Shown: positions 16,425-24,250 of the stretch, in pieces
How positions within the stretch are numbered: position 1 is the stretch's first letter
Layout of the letters: each line of letters opens with the position of its first letter
NCBI GenBank assembly: GCA_900169975.1
Contig: LT827120.1
Location: forward strand, 88,951-152,950
Origin: Pseudoflavonifractor sp. Marseille-P3106
GTDB taxonomy: Bacteria; Bacillota; Clostridia; Oscillospirales; Oscillospiraceae
DNA: 64,000 nucleotides
Direction: 5' to 3'
The notes under the pieces: model-generated
The model's database searches: none
Told to the model about the DNA's origin: nothing
What the model saw: only the letters and a program-made list of their open reading frames with translations
Made by a program: the position numbers and the translations under genes

Positions 16425-17624
16425 TCAAGCGTTGAACACATATTTGTCCAGCCGCTCAAAAGCCTCCTGGACACGGCTGAGGGGCAGGGCCAGATTCATA
16501 CGAATGTGGCAGGGCCCGTGGAACGGACGCCCATCCTGCCAGATGACGCCCACGGCTACGCCGGCTTTCTGGAGCTCGTCAATGGTCTTGCCGTGCTTTT
16601 CACACCACTTGGTACAGTCAAGGAAGAGCATATAGGTGCCCTCTGGTTTGGACACCTCTACTCCCTCAAAATGTTTGGCAATATAGTCACAGGCAAAATT
16701 TACATTTCCGGTAATGGTCTCCCGCAATTCATCCACCCATTCATAGCCCTCAGGTTTGTAAGCTCCGATCAGCGCATGGATAGACAGCACATTTAAAGAG
16801 TCATAATGAGACAGGGAAGACTCTTTCTCCATTCTGTCCTGGAGCCACTTATTGTAGACGATACGATAGCTGCCCACCAGTCCGGCCAGGTTAAAGGTCT
16901 TGGAAGGCGCGTAGATCGCTACTGTGCGGTTGCGGGCATCTTCAGACACAGACTGGGTGGGGATATGCTTGTGTCCGGAGAGAATAATGTCAGACCAGAT
17001 CTCATCGGAAACCACAAATACATCGTGCTTCTTATAGATCTCCATCGCTTTCTCAATTTCCCAGCGTTCCCATACACGGCCACAGGGATTGTGGGGGGAG
17101 CAGAACACCGTAGCATGGATCTTGTTTTCCACGATCTTCTTTTCCATGTCCTCAAAATCCATGCGCCAAACGCCATCCGCGTCTTTCACCAGCGGCGAAT
17201 GAACAATGCGATAGCCGTTGTTGGTAATGCAGTTGGTAAAGCCGATGTAGGTGGGAGAGTGCAGCAGCACGTTATCGCCCTTGGAGCAATAGATGTTCAA
17301 GGCGCTGACTACACCGCCCAAAACACCGTTTTCGTAGCCAATGCACTCTTTCGTCAGGCCGGTCACCCCGTTGCGGATCTCATGCCACTTGATGATGGAG
17401 TTAAAGTACTCGTCTGTAGGACGGAAATAGCCATAAGCGGGGTGCTTGGCCCGCTCAATGATAGCCTCCGGGATTGTAGGTACTGTAGGGAAATTCATAT
17501 CGGCCACCCACATGGGAATTTTGTCAAAACCCTCCCGAACTGCGGCACCCGGAATGGGAATGTTCTCCACAGCAATGGCATCCTTCCCCTGCCGATTCAT
17601 GATAGACGTAAAATCGTATTTCAT
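16425..17624 (-). CDS. MalY/PatB-type PLP C-S lyase or aminotransferase
   Basis: A 399-residue fold-type I PLP enzyme. Features of the MalY/PatB branch are MWVADMNFP at the N-terminus, NGVLGGVVSAL, SPHNPCGRVW, VVSDEIWSDI and the cofactor lysine in APSKTFNLAG. These enzymes usually cleave cystathionine or cysteine conjugates, giving pyruvate, ammonia and a thiol. It is third in an operon with an amino acid permease and a DUF401 transporter, so uptake and lysis of a sulfur amino acid is a reasonable guess. Base composition is lower in GC than the flanking yge and mnmA regions. Confidence 0.88.
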   Translation of the reverse strand: MKYDFTSIMNRQGKDAIAVENIPIPGAAVREGFDKIPMWVADMNFPTVPTIPEAIIERAKHPAYGYFRPTDEYFNSIIKWHEIRNGVTGLTKECIGYENGVLGGVVSALNIYCSKGDNVLLHSPTYIGFTNCITNNGYRIVHSPLVKDADGVWRMDFEDMEKKIVENKIHATVFCSPHNPCGRVWERWEIEKAMEIYKKHDVFVVSDEIWSDIILSGHKHIPTQSVSEDARNRTVAIYAPSKTFNLAGLVGSYRIVYNKWLQDRMEKESSLSHYDSLNVLSIHALIGAYKPEGYEWVDELRETITGNVNFACDYIAKHFEGVEVSKPEGTYMLFLDCTKWCEKHGKTIDELQKAGVAVGVIWQDGRPFHGPCHIRMNLALPLSRVQEAFERLDKYVFNA

Positions 17625-17726
17625 ATTTTTCTTTCCTTTCTTTCGCTATGTTTGCTATGATTGTTTAATACGTTCATAGTTAAGCTGATTATATCATTAT
17701 ATGCTTTCATATGATACCCCTTTTAA

Positions 17727-18944
17727 TCACAACCCGAAGGCTGAGAGTAAAAAATAATAGCCGAATGAGAGAATTGCGAATGTAACAATCATAGGCATGG
17801 TCTTAACGGCCATGGCTCCCAGTGACACGTGAAAATCTTCCGCGCAGAGCGTCAGGCAGATGTGGACCGGGGAAATCTGCATGGCGGCATAGTTCATACA
17901 CATCAGTAGAATAAAGAGGGACAGCGCTGGGCCACCATTGAGGGAGGCCATAGCCATCGGCATGCACAATACAATGATCCCCTGGCTTCCCGCCACAATT
18001 GCCCCGAAAAAGAAGATCAGGGCAAAGACCAGAAAGGTGGGGATGGGAAGATGGGAGAAAAACTCCGGAAACTTGCTGATTACGCCAGTGGCGGCCAGCA
18101 CTTCCTTAAAAATCATGACCAGCCAGGTGCTCAGCATCAGCTTGCCTTCAAAGGCCGTCCGGAAAAAGGGAATCAATTCCCCAAAGGAAAATTTGTTGAC
18201 AAATACATTGATAATGATGCAGACCAACACTGCCACTTCCACCGGCAACTTAAAAACCAGGATGAGTGCAATGGCCAGTCCAATAGCCCAAATGCTTTTT
18301 GCCAGAAGTTTCCAGTAATAGCTTTTGGGCTGGTCGGGAACCATACCGGTATCCTTGGGAATCCGGCGCAGATATACTACATAACCAGCAATAAAGAGAG
18401 CCACAACCATGGGAAGCATAGCCAGCACAAAGCTGCTGACGCTTACCGCGCCATTGGTCAGACCTACGGCTATGAAAATAGTGGTATAGGTAGGCAGAAA
18501 GCTCTCTGAAATATGTCGAAAATAAGAAGTGACTGCCGCCTTCTCCGGCGTGGTGAGCTCATCTCCAACGCTCTCCCGGACAATGGGCCCGCAGATTAGC
18601 ACAGTGCTGGCCGCCGGTAGGCAACCCAGCAGGAATGGTGCTACCGAAACATTGACCCGGCGATTGTTGAACAGGCCGTTCAGCGCCACTTGGGAGTTGC
18701 TTAGATTTTTGCGTTTTTCCATCATACGCTGCAGAAACGTGATGGCGTAGAACACCAAAAGAGCCTCAATGGTAGTCCAGCTGGTGGCTCCCTTTACAAC
18801 CGCAGTCCACGTCACGTTTGCCGGCAGCCGATACAACAGGATCGCACCAATGGTGGCCACTGCCATTGCCACCGACAGCGGTTTTTTTAGCCACATGACG
18901 ATGATGATAATGGCGAATACCGCCAGAAGTTTTGCAATATCCAC
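17727..18944 (-). CDS. DUF401 family membrane transporter
   Basis: A 405-residue polytopic protein with ten or more hydrophobic segments, matching the DUF401 family, which belongs to the broad ion-transporter group of membrane carriers. Its substrate is unknown. The start is a GTG at 18944-18942 behind AAAGGAGGA; codons further upstream encode charged non-homologous sequence. It lies between the permease and the C-S lyase in one operon and could export a product of the lyase, or import a second substrate. Confidence 0.75.
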   Translation of the reverse strand: MDIAKLLAVFAIIIIVMWLKKPLSVAMAVATIGAILLYRLPANVTWTAVVKGATSWTTIEALLVFYAITFLQRMMEKRKNLSNSQVALNGLFNNRRVNVSVAPFLLGCLPAASTVLICGPIVRESVGDELTTPEKAAVTSYFRHISESFLPTYTTIFIAVGLTNGAVSVSSFVLAMLPMVVALFIAGYVVYLRRIPKDTGMVPDQPKSYYWKLLAKSIWAIGLAIALILVFKLPVEVAVLVCIIINVFVNKFSFGELIPFFRTAFEGKLMLSTWLVMIFKEVLAATGVISKFPEFFSHLPIPTFLVFALIFFFGAIVAGSQGIIVLCMPMAMASLNGGPALSLFILLMCMNYAAMQISPVHICLTLCAEDFHVSLGAMAVKTMPMIVTFAILSFGYYFLLSAFGL

Positions 18945-19035
18945 AGGAAATATCCTCCTTTGGGAGTTGCCGGATCGCCTGGTCCGCCCTCTCCAATCGG
19001 TCAAATCAGGTTCGCACATAAGTCTCGGACAGGCG

Positions 19036-19066
19036 GCGGAGAGCCGGACCCTGTCCGGCCCTCCGC
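19036..19066 (-). other. Intercistronic hairpin
   Basis: A 14-bp stem with a 3-base loop lies in the 174-base gap between the permease and the DUF401 gene. No T run follows, so it may affect mRNA processing or read-through. Confidence 0.5.
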
Positions 19067-19118
19067 TGACACAAATGTCCGTATTATTTCAACTTGCTTT
19101 GGGATGTTTTTGGCAAAT

Positions 19119-20453
19119 TTAAGCCTTCTCGTAGCTAATTTCCATGTGCGCATGCTTGCTGCGAACGGCACCAAACACCAGCGCCACCGCAATGACGACA
19201 AAGTTGACGATCTGCAGGGTCCGGGTTAAGCGGGTAAAATTGAGATAGACATTAAACGCGCAAGCCAGTGTTCCAATGGCAGAGACCGCTTTCAGCATGC
19301 CATTGCTGACTTTAAATTTAGACGTTGCCCACTCTTCAGGGCAGACCCGTGGCAGTTTCCAGGTAAAGGCGCAAATCATCATGACGGTCACATTGGAGGC
19401 CACTAGGCACATATTGCCCAGCGCAGAGACGCTCAGTCCAGTTGCAATGCAGATAAAGGCAATCACATAAAGGACCCCCAAAATGATCACAGGGGTATTG
19501 TGCTTGTTCAGCTTCGCCAAGCCCGCAGGTAGCCATCCATCGTCGCAGGCCTGCATGGTGGGCTTAGGTGCCCATGCCATCTGGGAGTTCAACGTGGAAA
19601 CCAGTGCGAAGCCTGCACCGCAAACCATGAAGAACACATACAGAGGCTTGGAGAGAATTGTCTTAGCTACCAGAGACAGGTTCTGGCCCGCCACCTGATC
19701 CAGCGGCAGGACTCCGCCAGCCACAACGCCAATCACGGCGTACAATGCCGCCACGACCAGGGTAGAAATAATGATGGTCAGAGGAATATCGCGGGTGGGG
19801 TTCTTGGCTTCAGCGGAGAGATCAATAACACAGGTCGCGCCGCCGGTGGCAAAGGTCAGCAGTCCGCTGGCCTGGAGCAGGCCTAACAGCCCGTCTGTCA
19901 TAAATGTAGACTCCTCATAGTAATTGGGAGCCAGCTTCGTCACTCCGATAGCCGCAAACATGCCCAGCGCCACAATTAGACAACCCACGATAATGTTCTG
20001 GGCCTTAGCAAATTTGTCAATTCCCATACAGTTCAAAATCATAAACAGTGTCAGCAAAACCAGGGCAACTACCTTTTCGTCGCCAACACCAAACAGGGAC
20101 ACAAAGTAGCTTGCAAAAGATAAGGCATACATAGAGAGTGACAAATTGGAAAAAATGTAAATAATGCTATAAGCGCCTGCCAGTTTCTCCCCGCCCAGCA
20201 TTGCCACCATGGTATATCGGCCTCCGCGGAGTCGCACGGTCCCAGAGATAAACAGCATGGGTAAGAATTGACAAATTGTGATGATTGCCGCAATGCCGAG
20301 GGCAATGGGGATAGAACGGCCTGTCATGGCCAACGCTGCTCCCAGCAGGGTCATAATACCCGCGCCAATAATCTGGCCAACCGCCGCCCCCATTAAATCC
20401 CAAAAGCCCAACACCTGTTTAAGTTGCTTGGTGGATCCTCCATTCATTGCCAT
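19119..20453 (-). CDS. APC family amino acid permease
   Basis: A 444-residue protein with about twelve transmembrane segments. The GFWDLMGAAVGQIIGAGIM start and the GG..CVIDLSAEAKNPTRDIP segment are typical of the APC superfamily fold. It should import an amino acid with a proton or exchange it. The ATG follows AAAGGAGG. It is the first gene of the permease, DUF401 transporter and C-S lyase operon, which suggests a cysteine, cystathionine or related sulfur amino acid as substrate (inference from neighbours). Confidence 0.88.
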   Translation of the reverse strand: MAMNGGSTKQLKQVLGFWDLMGAAVGQIIGAGIMTLLGAALAMTGRSIPIALGIAAIITICQFLPMLFISGTVRLRGGRYTMVAMLGGEKLAGAYSIIYIFSNLSLSMYALSFASYFVSLFGVGDEKVVALVLLTLFMILNCMGIDKFAKAQNIIVGCLIVALGMFAAIGVTKLAPNYYEESTFMTDGLLGLLQASGLLTFATGGATCVIDLSAEAKNPTRDIPLTIIISTLVVAALYAVIGVVAGGVLPLDQVAGQNLSLVAKTILSKPLYVFFMVCGAGFALVSTLNSQMAWAPKPTMQACDDGWLPAGLAKLNKHNTPVIILGVLYVIAFICIATGLSVSALGNMCLVASNVTVMMICAFTWKLPRVCPEEWATSKFKVSNGMLKAVSAIGTLACAFNVYLNFTRLTRTLQIVNFVVIAVALVFGAVRSKHAHMEISYEKA

Positions 20454-20492
20454 GTCGGATTTCCTCCTTTAATTTTTCCCTAGTTTCCTATC

Positions 20493-20514
20493 ATAAAAGC
20501 GGGCCCGCTTTTAT
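20493..20514. promoter_or_regulatory. Perfect palindrome in the permease leader
   Basis: A 22-base perfect inverted repeat (ATAAAAGCGGG and its complement) between the transcription start and the ribosome site. It could be an operator, or a short attenuator since CTTTTAT ends it on the minus strand. Confidence 0.5.
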
Positions 20515-20595
20515 TTCTCCCTCACCTGTTTCTTTTCCATAGCCGCGTCATTCAAGCGCTTTAATATTAAAGTATATTAATCATTAAGTGTATTC

Positions 20596-20623
20596 ATAAT
20601 ACCACATTGCAGGTAATCGTCAA
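20596..20623 (-). promoter_or_regulatory. Promoter of the permease operon
   Basis: Minus strand TTGACG (20623-20618), 16 bases, TATTAT (20601-20596). Confidence 0.65.
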
Positions 20624-20721
20624 GTCTATTTTTGCGCTTTTTCAACAGTTCTGCACTTCCTACAAATCTTCTTTCCCCTCTTTGTAAAAAATACACAGAA
20701 ATTTGGCCTAAAACAGAAAAA

Positions 20722-20747
20722 GGCCGGACAGCAAAAGCTGTCCGGCC
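20722..20747 (-). terminator. Terminator of the MarR gene
   Basis: An 11-bp perfect stem (20722-20732 with 20737-20747) and a TTTTT run on the minus strand. Confidence 0.85.
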
Positions 20748-20782
20748 CATTTGCCGTTGGGGATCCGTTTGCGGCACCGCGG

Positions 20783-21283
20783 TCAGTCCTTCTCCCCCTG
20801 CTGCATGAACTTCTCCCGGCTCCTTCGCACGTCTCCCCGGTATGCCTCGTTGACTCTTTCCTGCACCCGGATGTGGTGCTCCAGCTCCTCGTCCGTAAAA
20901 TTCTTCAGCAGCAGGAAGGTCTCCTTCTGGCACTCCCGGTTAAACTTCTGGTGGTCTTCATAGACCCGCATTCCGCCTTCTGTGAGCTTCAGGTTGTACT
21001 GCCGGTTGTTGTTCCGGTTCCGGGTCTGCTCCACCCACCCCTTTTCCTTCAGCTTGCGCACGATCTGCGAACAGGCGCTGGCCGTCTTTTTCAGAATGTT
21101 TCCCAGGTCGGTAATGGTGATGCCCGGGTAGACCGCGATGAGGTCAATAATATGACCCTCCGCCTGATACAGAATGTTGTCTCCGTAGTGGTGGGGCAGG
21201 GAATCATACTCGCACATCAGGTCATATGCCTCGTCCTGTGCTTCCCAGAGCCGCCGAAGCAGCTTTTCTCGCTTCTCTCCCAT
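20783..21283 (-). CDS. MarR family transcriptional regulator
   Basis: A 166-residue winged-helix protein. The recognition part is ITITDLGNILKKTASACSQIVRKL, followed by a wing with RNRNNNRQYNLKLTEGG, as in MarR repressors. Helices at both ends would form the dimer interface. The start is the ATG at 21283 behind AAAAGGAGGG; a much longer open frame upstream runs antisense to the lipoprotein gene and is not credible. It has its own promoter and terminator. It may act on itself or on the divergent lipoprotein-rlmD unit. Confidence 0.88.
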   Translation of the reverse strand: MGEKREKLLRRLWEAQDEAYDLMCEYDSLPHHYGDNILYQAEGHIIDLIAVYPGITITDLGNILKKTASACSQIVRKLKEKGWVEQTRNRNNNRQYNLKLTEGGMRVYEDHQKFNRECQKETFLLLKNFTDEELEHHIRVQERVNEAYRGDVRRSREKFMQQGEKD

Positions 21284-21311
21284 TGCCGGACCCTCCTTTT
21301 TCTTTCTTCTT

Positions 21312-21339
21312 ATTATAGCAGGTTCATGATCCCTCGCAA
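21312..21339 (-). promoter_or_regulatory. Promoter of the MarR gene
   Basis: Minus strand TTGCGA (21339-21334), 16 bases, perfect TATAAT (21317-21312). Confidence 0.7.
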
Positions 21340-21427
21340 GCGGAAGTTCCCAAAATTTCTTTACCCTGGACCGTTTGCGTGGTAAACTGGGAAAAGAAAT
21401 TCTTCCCACTTCAGAAAGGAGGCCCTT

Positions 21428-22231
21428 ATGACTCGTAAATTTTTGCTTTCTCTGGCCCTGTGCCTTCTGCTTTCCGGATGCTCCACCGTGGCGGAACACA
21501 CTTCCTCCGCTCCCGTCTCCCCCATTCCTTCGGCCGAACCCACGCCCCCTGCCGCCACCGCCCGCACCGCGCCCGAGTGGGGAGAGCAGGTCTACATGAC
21601 CGCCTATGTGGCCGAGGGCCGGGAGGCCCCCGTCTTTTCCCCCGAATATCGCTTGCCCGAGATCAAGAATGCCGCGGGCGACCCCGCCTACGAGGCGATC
21701 AACACCTTTTATGCCGGGGCCCTGTCCGACCTGGCCGCTTCGGCCGCCGAGGTGTCCGGCTGGGCGGTGGACGACTACAAGACCGCCCAGGCCGCCGGGT
21801 ATCCCTTCTATGAATATGTGGACACCGAATCCTACGAGCTGACGCTGGAGACCGCCGCCCGGGTCAGCTTCCTGCGCAGCCATTACAGCAACTCCGGCGG
21901 CCCGTCCCCCGTCCTCTACCCCATCGGGGACACCTTTGACCTGACCACCGGTGCCCGCCTCTCCTTTGCCGACCTTTTCTCCTGCCCGGCAGAAGAGGCC
22001 CGGAGCGCCGTGCTGGAGCGGGTCCTGTCCCTCAATGAGCTGGGCGCCTACGCCGGAACGGTGCTGGATGCCGATCTGCTCCGAAACGCCTATGATCCCG
22101 AGCACTTCTATCTCACCGAGGACAGCCTGGTGTGCTACTTTCCGGAGGGTGACCTTCCACACGCGGCGGGGTCCCCCACGTTTGCCATTCCCTATCCAGA
22201 ATTAAAGGAGATCATGCGCCCATGGGAGTAA
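21428..22231 (+). CDS. Lipoprotein with RsiV/DUF3298-like domain
   Basis: A 267-residue lipoprotein: signal sequence with lipobox LLSGCS (Cys18), then a Ser/Pro/Thr-rich linker. The globular part contains YPFYEYVDTESYELTLE and the DUF3298-type end GDTFDLTTGARLSFADLF, as in the extracytoplasmic part of RsiV anti-sigma factors. No transmembrane segment or sigma-binding N-terminus is present, so it is not itself an anti-sigma factor. It is probably anchored on the outer face of the membrane. It overlaps the rlmD start by 10 bases, so the two are co-expressed. Confidence 0.8.
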   Translation: MTRKFLLSLALCLLLSGCSTVAEHTSSAPVSPIPSAEPTPPAATARTAPEWGEQVYMTAYVAEGREAPVFSPEYRLPEIKNAAGDPAYEAINTFYAGALSDLAASAAEVSGWAVDDYKTAQAAGYPFYEYVDTESYELTLETAARVSFLRSHYSNSGGPSPVLYPIGDTFDLTTGARLSFADLFSCPAEEARSAVLERVLSLNELGAYAGTVLDADLLRNAYDPEHFYLTEDSLVCYFPEGDLPHAAGSPTFAIPYPELKEIMRPWE

Positions 22232-23601
22232 CCAAAAAAACGCCCCCCGCAAACCCTGTCCCGCTCACCATTGACGGCTACGGTGCCTCCGGCGAGGGGG
22301 TTGCCCGCCTGCCCGACGGGATGGCCTGCTTCGTCACCGGCGCTCTGCGGGGGGAGTCCTGCGCGGTCCGCCTGGACAAGGTGGGCAGATCCGCCGCCTG
22401 GGGCCATGCCGAACGGATCCTCACCCCCTCCCCCGCCCGGCTTGCGTCCGACTGCCCCTGGGACTCCCACTGCGGCGGCTGCGCCCTCCGGCACATGACC
22501 TATGCCGAGGAGCTGGCTTTCAAGCGGCAGAAGGTTGATGACTGCCTCCGTCGCATCGGCGGCTGTGAGGTTCCCGTCTCAGAGATCTATGGAGCAAAGG
22601 AGACCGTGCGTTACCGAAATAAGGTCCAGTTCCCCGTCTCCCAAACCGCCATCGGCTTCTACGCCTCCGGCACACACTCGGTCACCGACGTCTCCGACTG
22701 CCTGCTCCAGCCCGAGAGCGCCGCCCGCATCCGGCAGGCGGTCAAGGACTTTATGGCGGCCAACAGCATCCCCGCCTATGACGAGCGGACCGGGACCGGC
22801 CTGCTCCGCCACCTCTATGTCCGCACCAATCGCGCCGGGGAGAGCCTGTGCTGTCTGCTGGTCAACGGAAAAGCCCTCCCCCGGGAGGCCGAGCTGGCGG
22901 CGGCGCTCCGCGCCGCGGAACCCGGTCTGCGGGGGATCGTGCTGGGGGTAAACGAGAAGCGGGGCAACGTCATCCTGGGAGACTCCTACCGCACCCTCTG
23001 GGGGGACGACTTCCTTATGGACACCCTCTGCGGCCTCTCCTTCCGGCTGTCAGTGCCCTCCTTTTATCAGGTGAATGCCGACCAGGCCGAGGTCCTTTAC
23101 GGCCTGGCCCTGGACTACGCCGCCCTCGCAGGGACGGAGACCGTGCTGGACCTCTACTGCGGCATCGGCACCATCACGCTCTGTCTGGCCCGCCGGGCGG
23201 GGCGTGTGCTCGGAGCGGAGGTGGTGCCCCAGGCCATCGATGACGCCCGGGAGAACGCCCGGCGCAACGGCATTGAAAACGCAGAATTTTTCTGCGGAGA
23301 CGCCGCCAATCTGGCCGCCCGCTTCGCCGCCGAAGGCACCCGCCCCGACGTGGTGACGGTGGACCCGCCCCGAAAGGGCCTGGCCCCCCAGGTGGTGGAA
23401 TCCATCGCCGAGATGGCCCCCCGGCGGGTGGTCTACGTCTCCTGCGACCCCGCCACCCTGGCCCGGGACGTCAAGCGCTTTGCACAGCTGGGATATCTCG
23501 TCCAAAAGGCCGCCGCCGTGGATCTTTTCCCCAGAACGGCCCATGTGGAGACGGTGGCCCTTTTGTCCAAACGCAATCCCAAGCAGCCCATCGAGGCATA
23601 G
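22222..23601 (+). CDS. rlmD: 23S rRNA (uracil-5-)-methyltransferase RlmD/TrmA family
   Basis: A 459-residue SAM-dependent RNA methyltransferase. A TRAM domain at the N-terminus is followed by the iron-sulfur motif CPWDSHCGGC, with a probable fourth ligand in DVSDCLLQP. SAM-binding motifs are VLDLYCGIGTITLCLA and DPPRKGL, and the catalytic Cys is in YVSCDPATLARD. It methylates C5 of a uridine, most likely U1939 of 23S rRNA. It overlaps the lipoprotein gene and ends at an amber TAG; the same frame continues to encode a degraded extension. Confidence 0.93.
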   Translation: MGVTKKTPPANPVPLTIDGYGASGEGVARLPDGMACFVTGALRGESCAVRLDKVGRSAAWGHAERILTPSPARLASDCPWDSHCGGCALRHMTYAEELAFKRQKVDDCLRRIGGCEVPVSEIYGAKETVRYRNKVQFPVSQTAIGFYASGTHSVTDVSDCLLQPESAARIRQAVKDFMAANSIPAYDERTGTGLLRHLYVRTNRAGESLCCLLVNGKALPREAELAAALRAAEPGLRGIVLGVNEKRGNVILGDSYRTLWGDDFLMDTLCGLSFRLSVPSFYQVNADQAEVLYGLALDYAALAGTETVLDLYCGIGTITLCLARRAGRVLGAEVVPQAIDDARENARRNGIENAEFFCGDAANLAARFAAEGTRPDVVTVDPPRKGLAPQVVESIAEMAPRRVVYVSCDPATLARDVKRFAQLGYLVQKAAAVDLFPRTAHVETVALLSKRNPKQPIEA

Positions 23602-23835
23602 TTGAATCTGGACGAACTGGATTTGATCGTAGCTGAGCACAAAGCCACCTATGGCAAGATCAAAGCGCATATGCTGAAAAAGCATGGTTTGACGGTGTTC
23701 AGACGGTATATCTCCCGAGTCAAACGGAAGTGCGGGCTGGATGTAGGGCAGAACTATAATCTGTCAAAGAAGAAAAATGCCAAAGTGCCGCCGTGTTCCT
23801 CGAAAAAGGGAGCTGCGATTGATTTGCTAAAATAA
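23602..23835 (+). pseudogene. In-frame remnant of a methyltransferase C-terminal extension
   Basis: Directly after the rlmD TAG the frame stays open for 77 codons. The peptide (LDELDLIVAEHKATYGKIK, VKRKCGLDVGQNYNL) resembles, from memory, the extra C-terminal domain of some clostridial TrmA-like proteins, which usually reads like LDLTSAESKATY and ends in a CPPEKE..AI.. segment. Here that end is altered to PPCSSKKGAAIDLLK. The base composition is clearly poorer in GC than rlmD. It has no ribosome site of its own. The best reading is a leftover 3' end from recombination between methyltransferase genes; an independent small protein is less likely. Confidence 0.6.
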
Positions 23836-23840
23836 CAACG

Positions 23841-23880
23841 CTATCAAAAGACGCCACTTTTAGGCGGCGGCTTTTGATAG
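23841..23880 (+). terminator. Terminator-like hairpin after rlmD
   Basis: CTATCAAAAG (23841-23850) pairs with CTTTTGATAG (23871-23880), with an inner CGCC/GGCG pair. Only a modest T-rich stretch follows. Confidence 0.6.
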
Positions 23881-24038
23881 GTAATTTTCTTCAAGATATA
23901 GAGATATCATAGATACAATGTGTCCAGCCAAATCCCATATTGTCGTCCAATTAAGTTTCATATAATCTCTAAAATCTCCCCCAATATATCGAATTTTACA
24001 AAAGGCAATGATTACGGCAGATTCTTATATGTAGAATC

Positions 24039-24067
24039 TTGACAAAAGGCAAAATGCCATGTATACT
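24039..24067 (+). promoter_or_regulatory. Consensus promoter of the metal ABC transporter operon
   Basis: A perfect TTGACA (24039-24044), 17 bases, TATACT (24062-24067). Transcription should start near 24074, leaving a leader of about 175 bases before the first ATG. Confidence 0.85.
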
Positions 24068-24073
24068 GTATAA

Positions 24074-24206
24074 AACAATTTGCACGAAGCAAATTGGGGA
24101 GGCTGAAGTCTCTTGGTTTCCGGCACATCTGATTAGCTGCTGAAATGTATGCTATAAGGCATATGACTTCTCTGAAGGGAAGCCATATGCCTTTTTATTG
24201 TTTTTT
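24074..24206 (+). ncRNA. Leader RNA with terminator: candidate riboswitch or attenuator
   Basis: The leader opens with an 8-bp stem (CAATTTGC 24076-24083 with GCAAATTG 24089-24096). A middle region of about 55 bases follows, then an intrinsic terminator (24156-24165 with 24184-24193) and a long T-rich tract to 24206. TATGC at 24149-24153 can pair with GCATA at 24159-24163, which uses bases of the terminator's 5' arm, so two exclusive folds are possible. The terminator lies before the first gene, so read-through must be controlled. I do not recognise a known class: no cobalamin box or Ni-Co motif was seen. A ligand such as a metal or the NPN cofactor is a guess from the downstream genes. Confidence 0.6.
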
Positions 24207-24250
24207 ACAATATTGTAGATGGATACGATGAGAAAGGATTTGAAATTATC

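Larger units (their letters stand above)
20454..20782. other. Control region of the permease operon; no gene
   Basis: These 329 bases hold the promoter at 20596-20623, a 22-base perfect palindrome at 20493-20514 in the transcribed leader, AT-rich inverted repeats around 20560-20590, and the terminator of the MarR gene at 20722-20747. No credible coding frame is seen. Confidence 0.6.
23836..24250. other. AT-rich gap with terminator, promoter and leader RNA; no gene
   Basis: The 415-base gap holds a hairpin at 23841-23880, then about 150 bases of AT-rich sequence with nothing recognised, the promoter at 24039-24067 and the leader RNA to 24206. The composition breaks sharply from the GC-rich rlmD. 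Confidence 0.6.

Noticed and set aside
23599..23601. TAG read as pyrrolysine or programmed read-through at the end of rlmD
   Set aside because: RlmD is complete before the TAG, the extension is degraded and of different composition, and no pylTS genes are in the window.
24074..24206. Cobalamin riboswitch before the importer
   Set aside because: The characteristic B12 box and overall size were not found; the leader is too short for a typical cobalamin aptamer.
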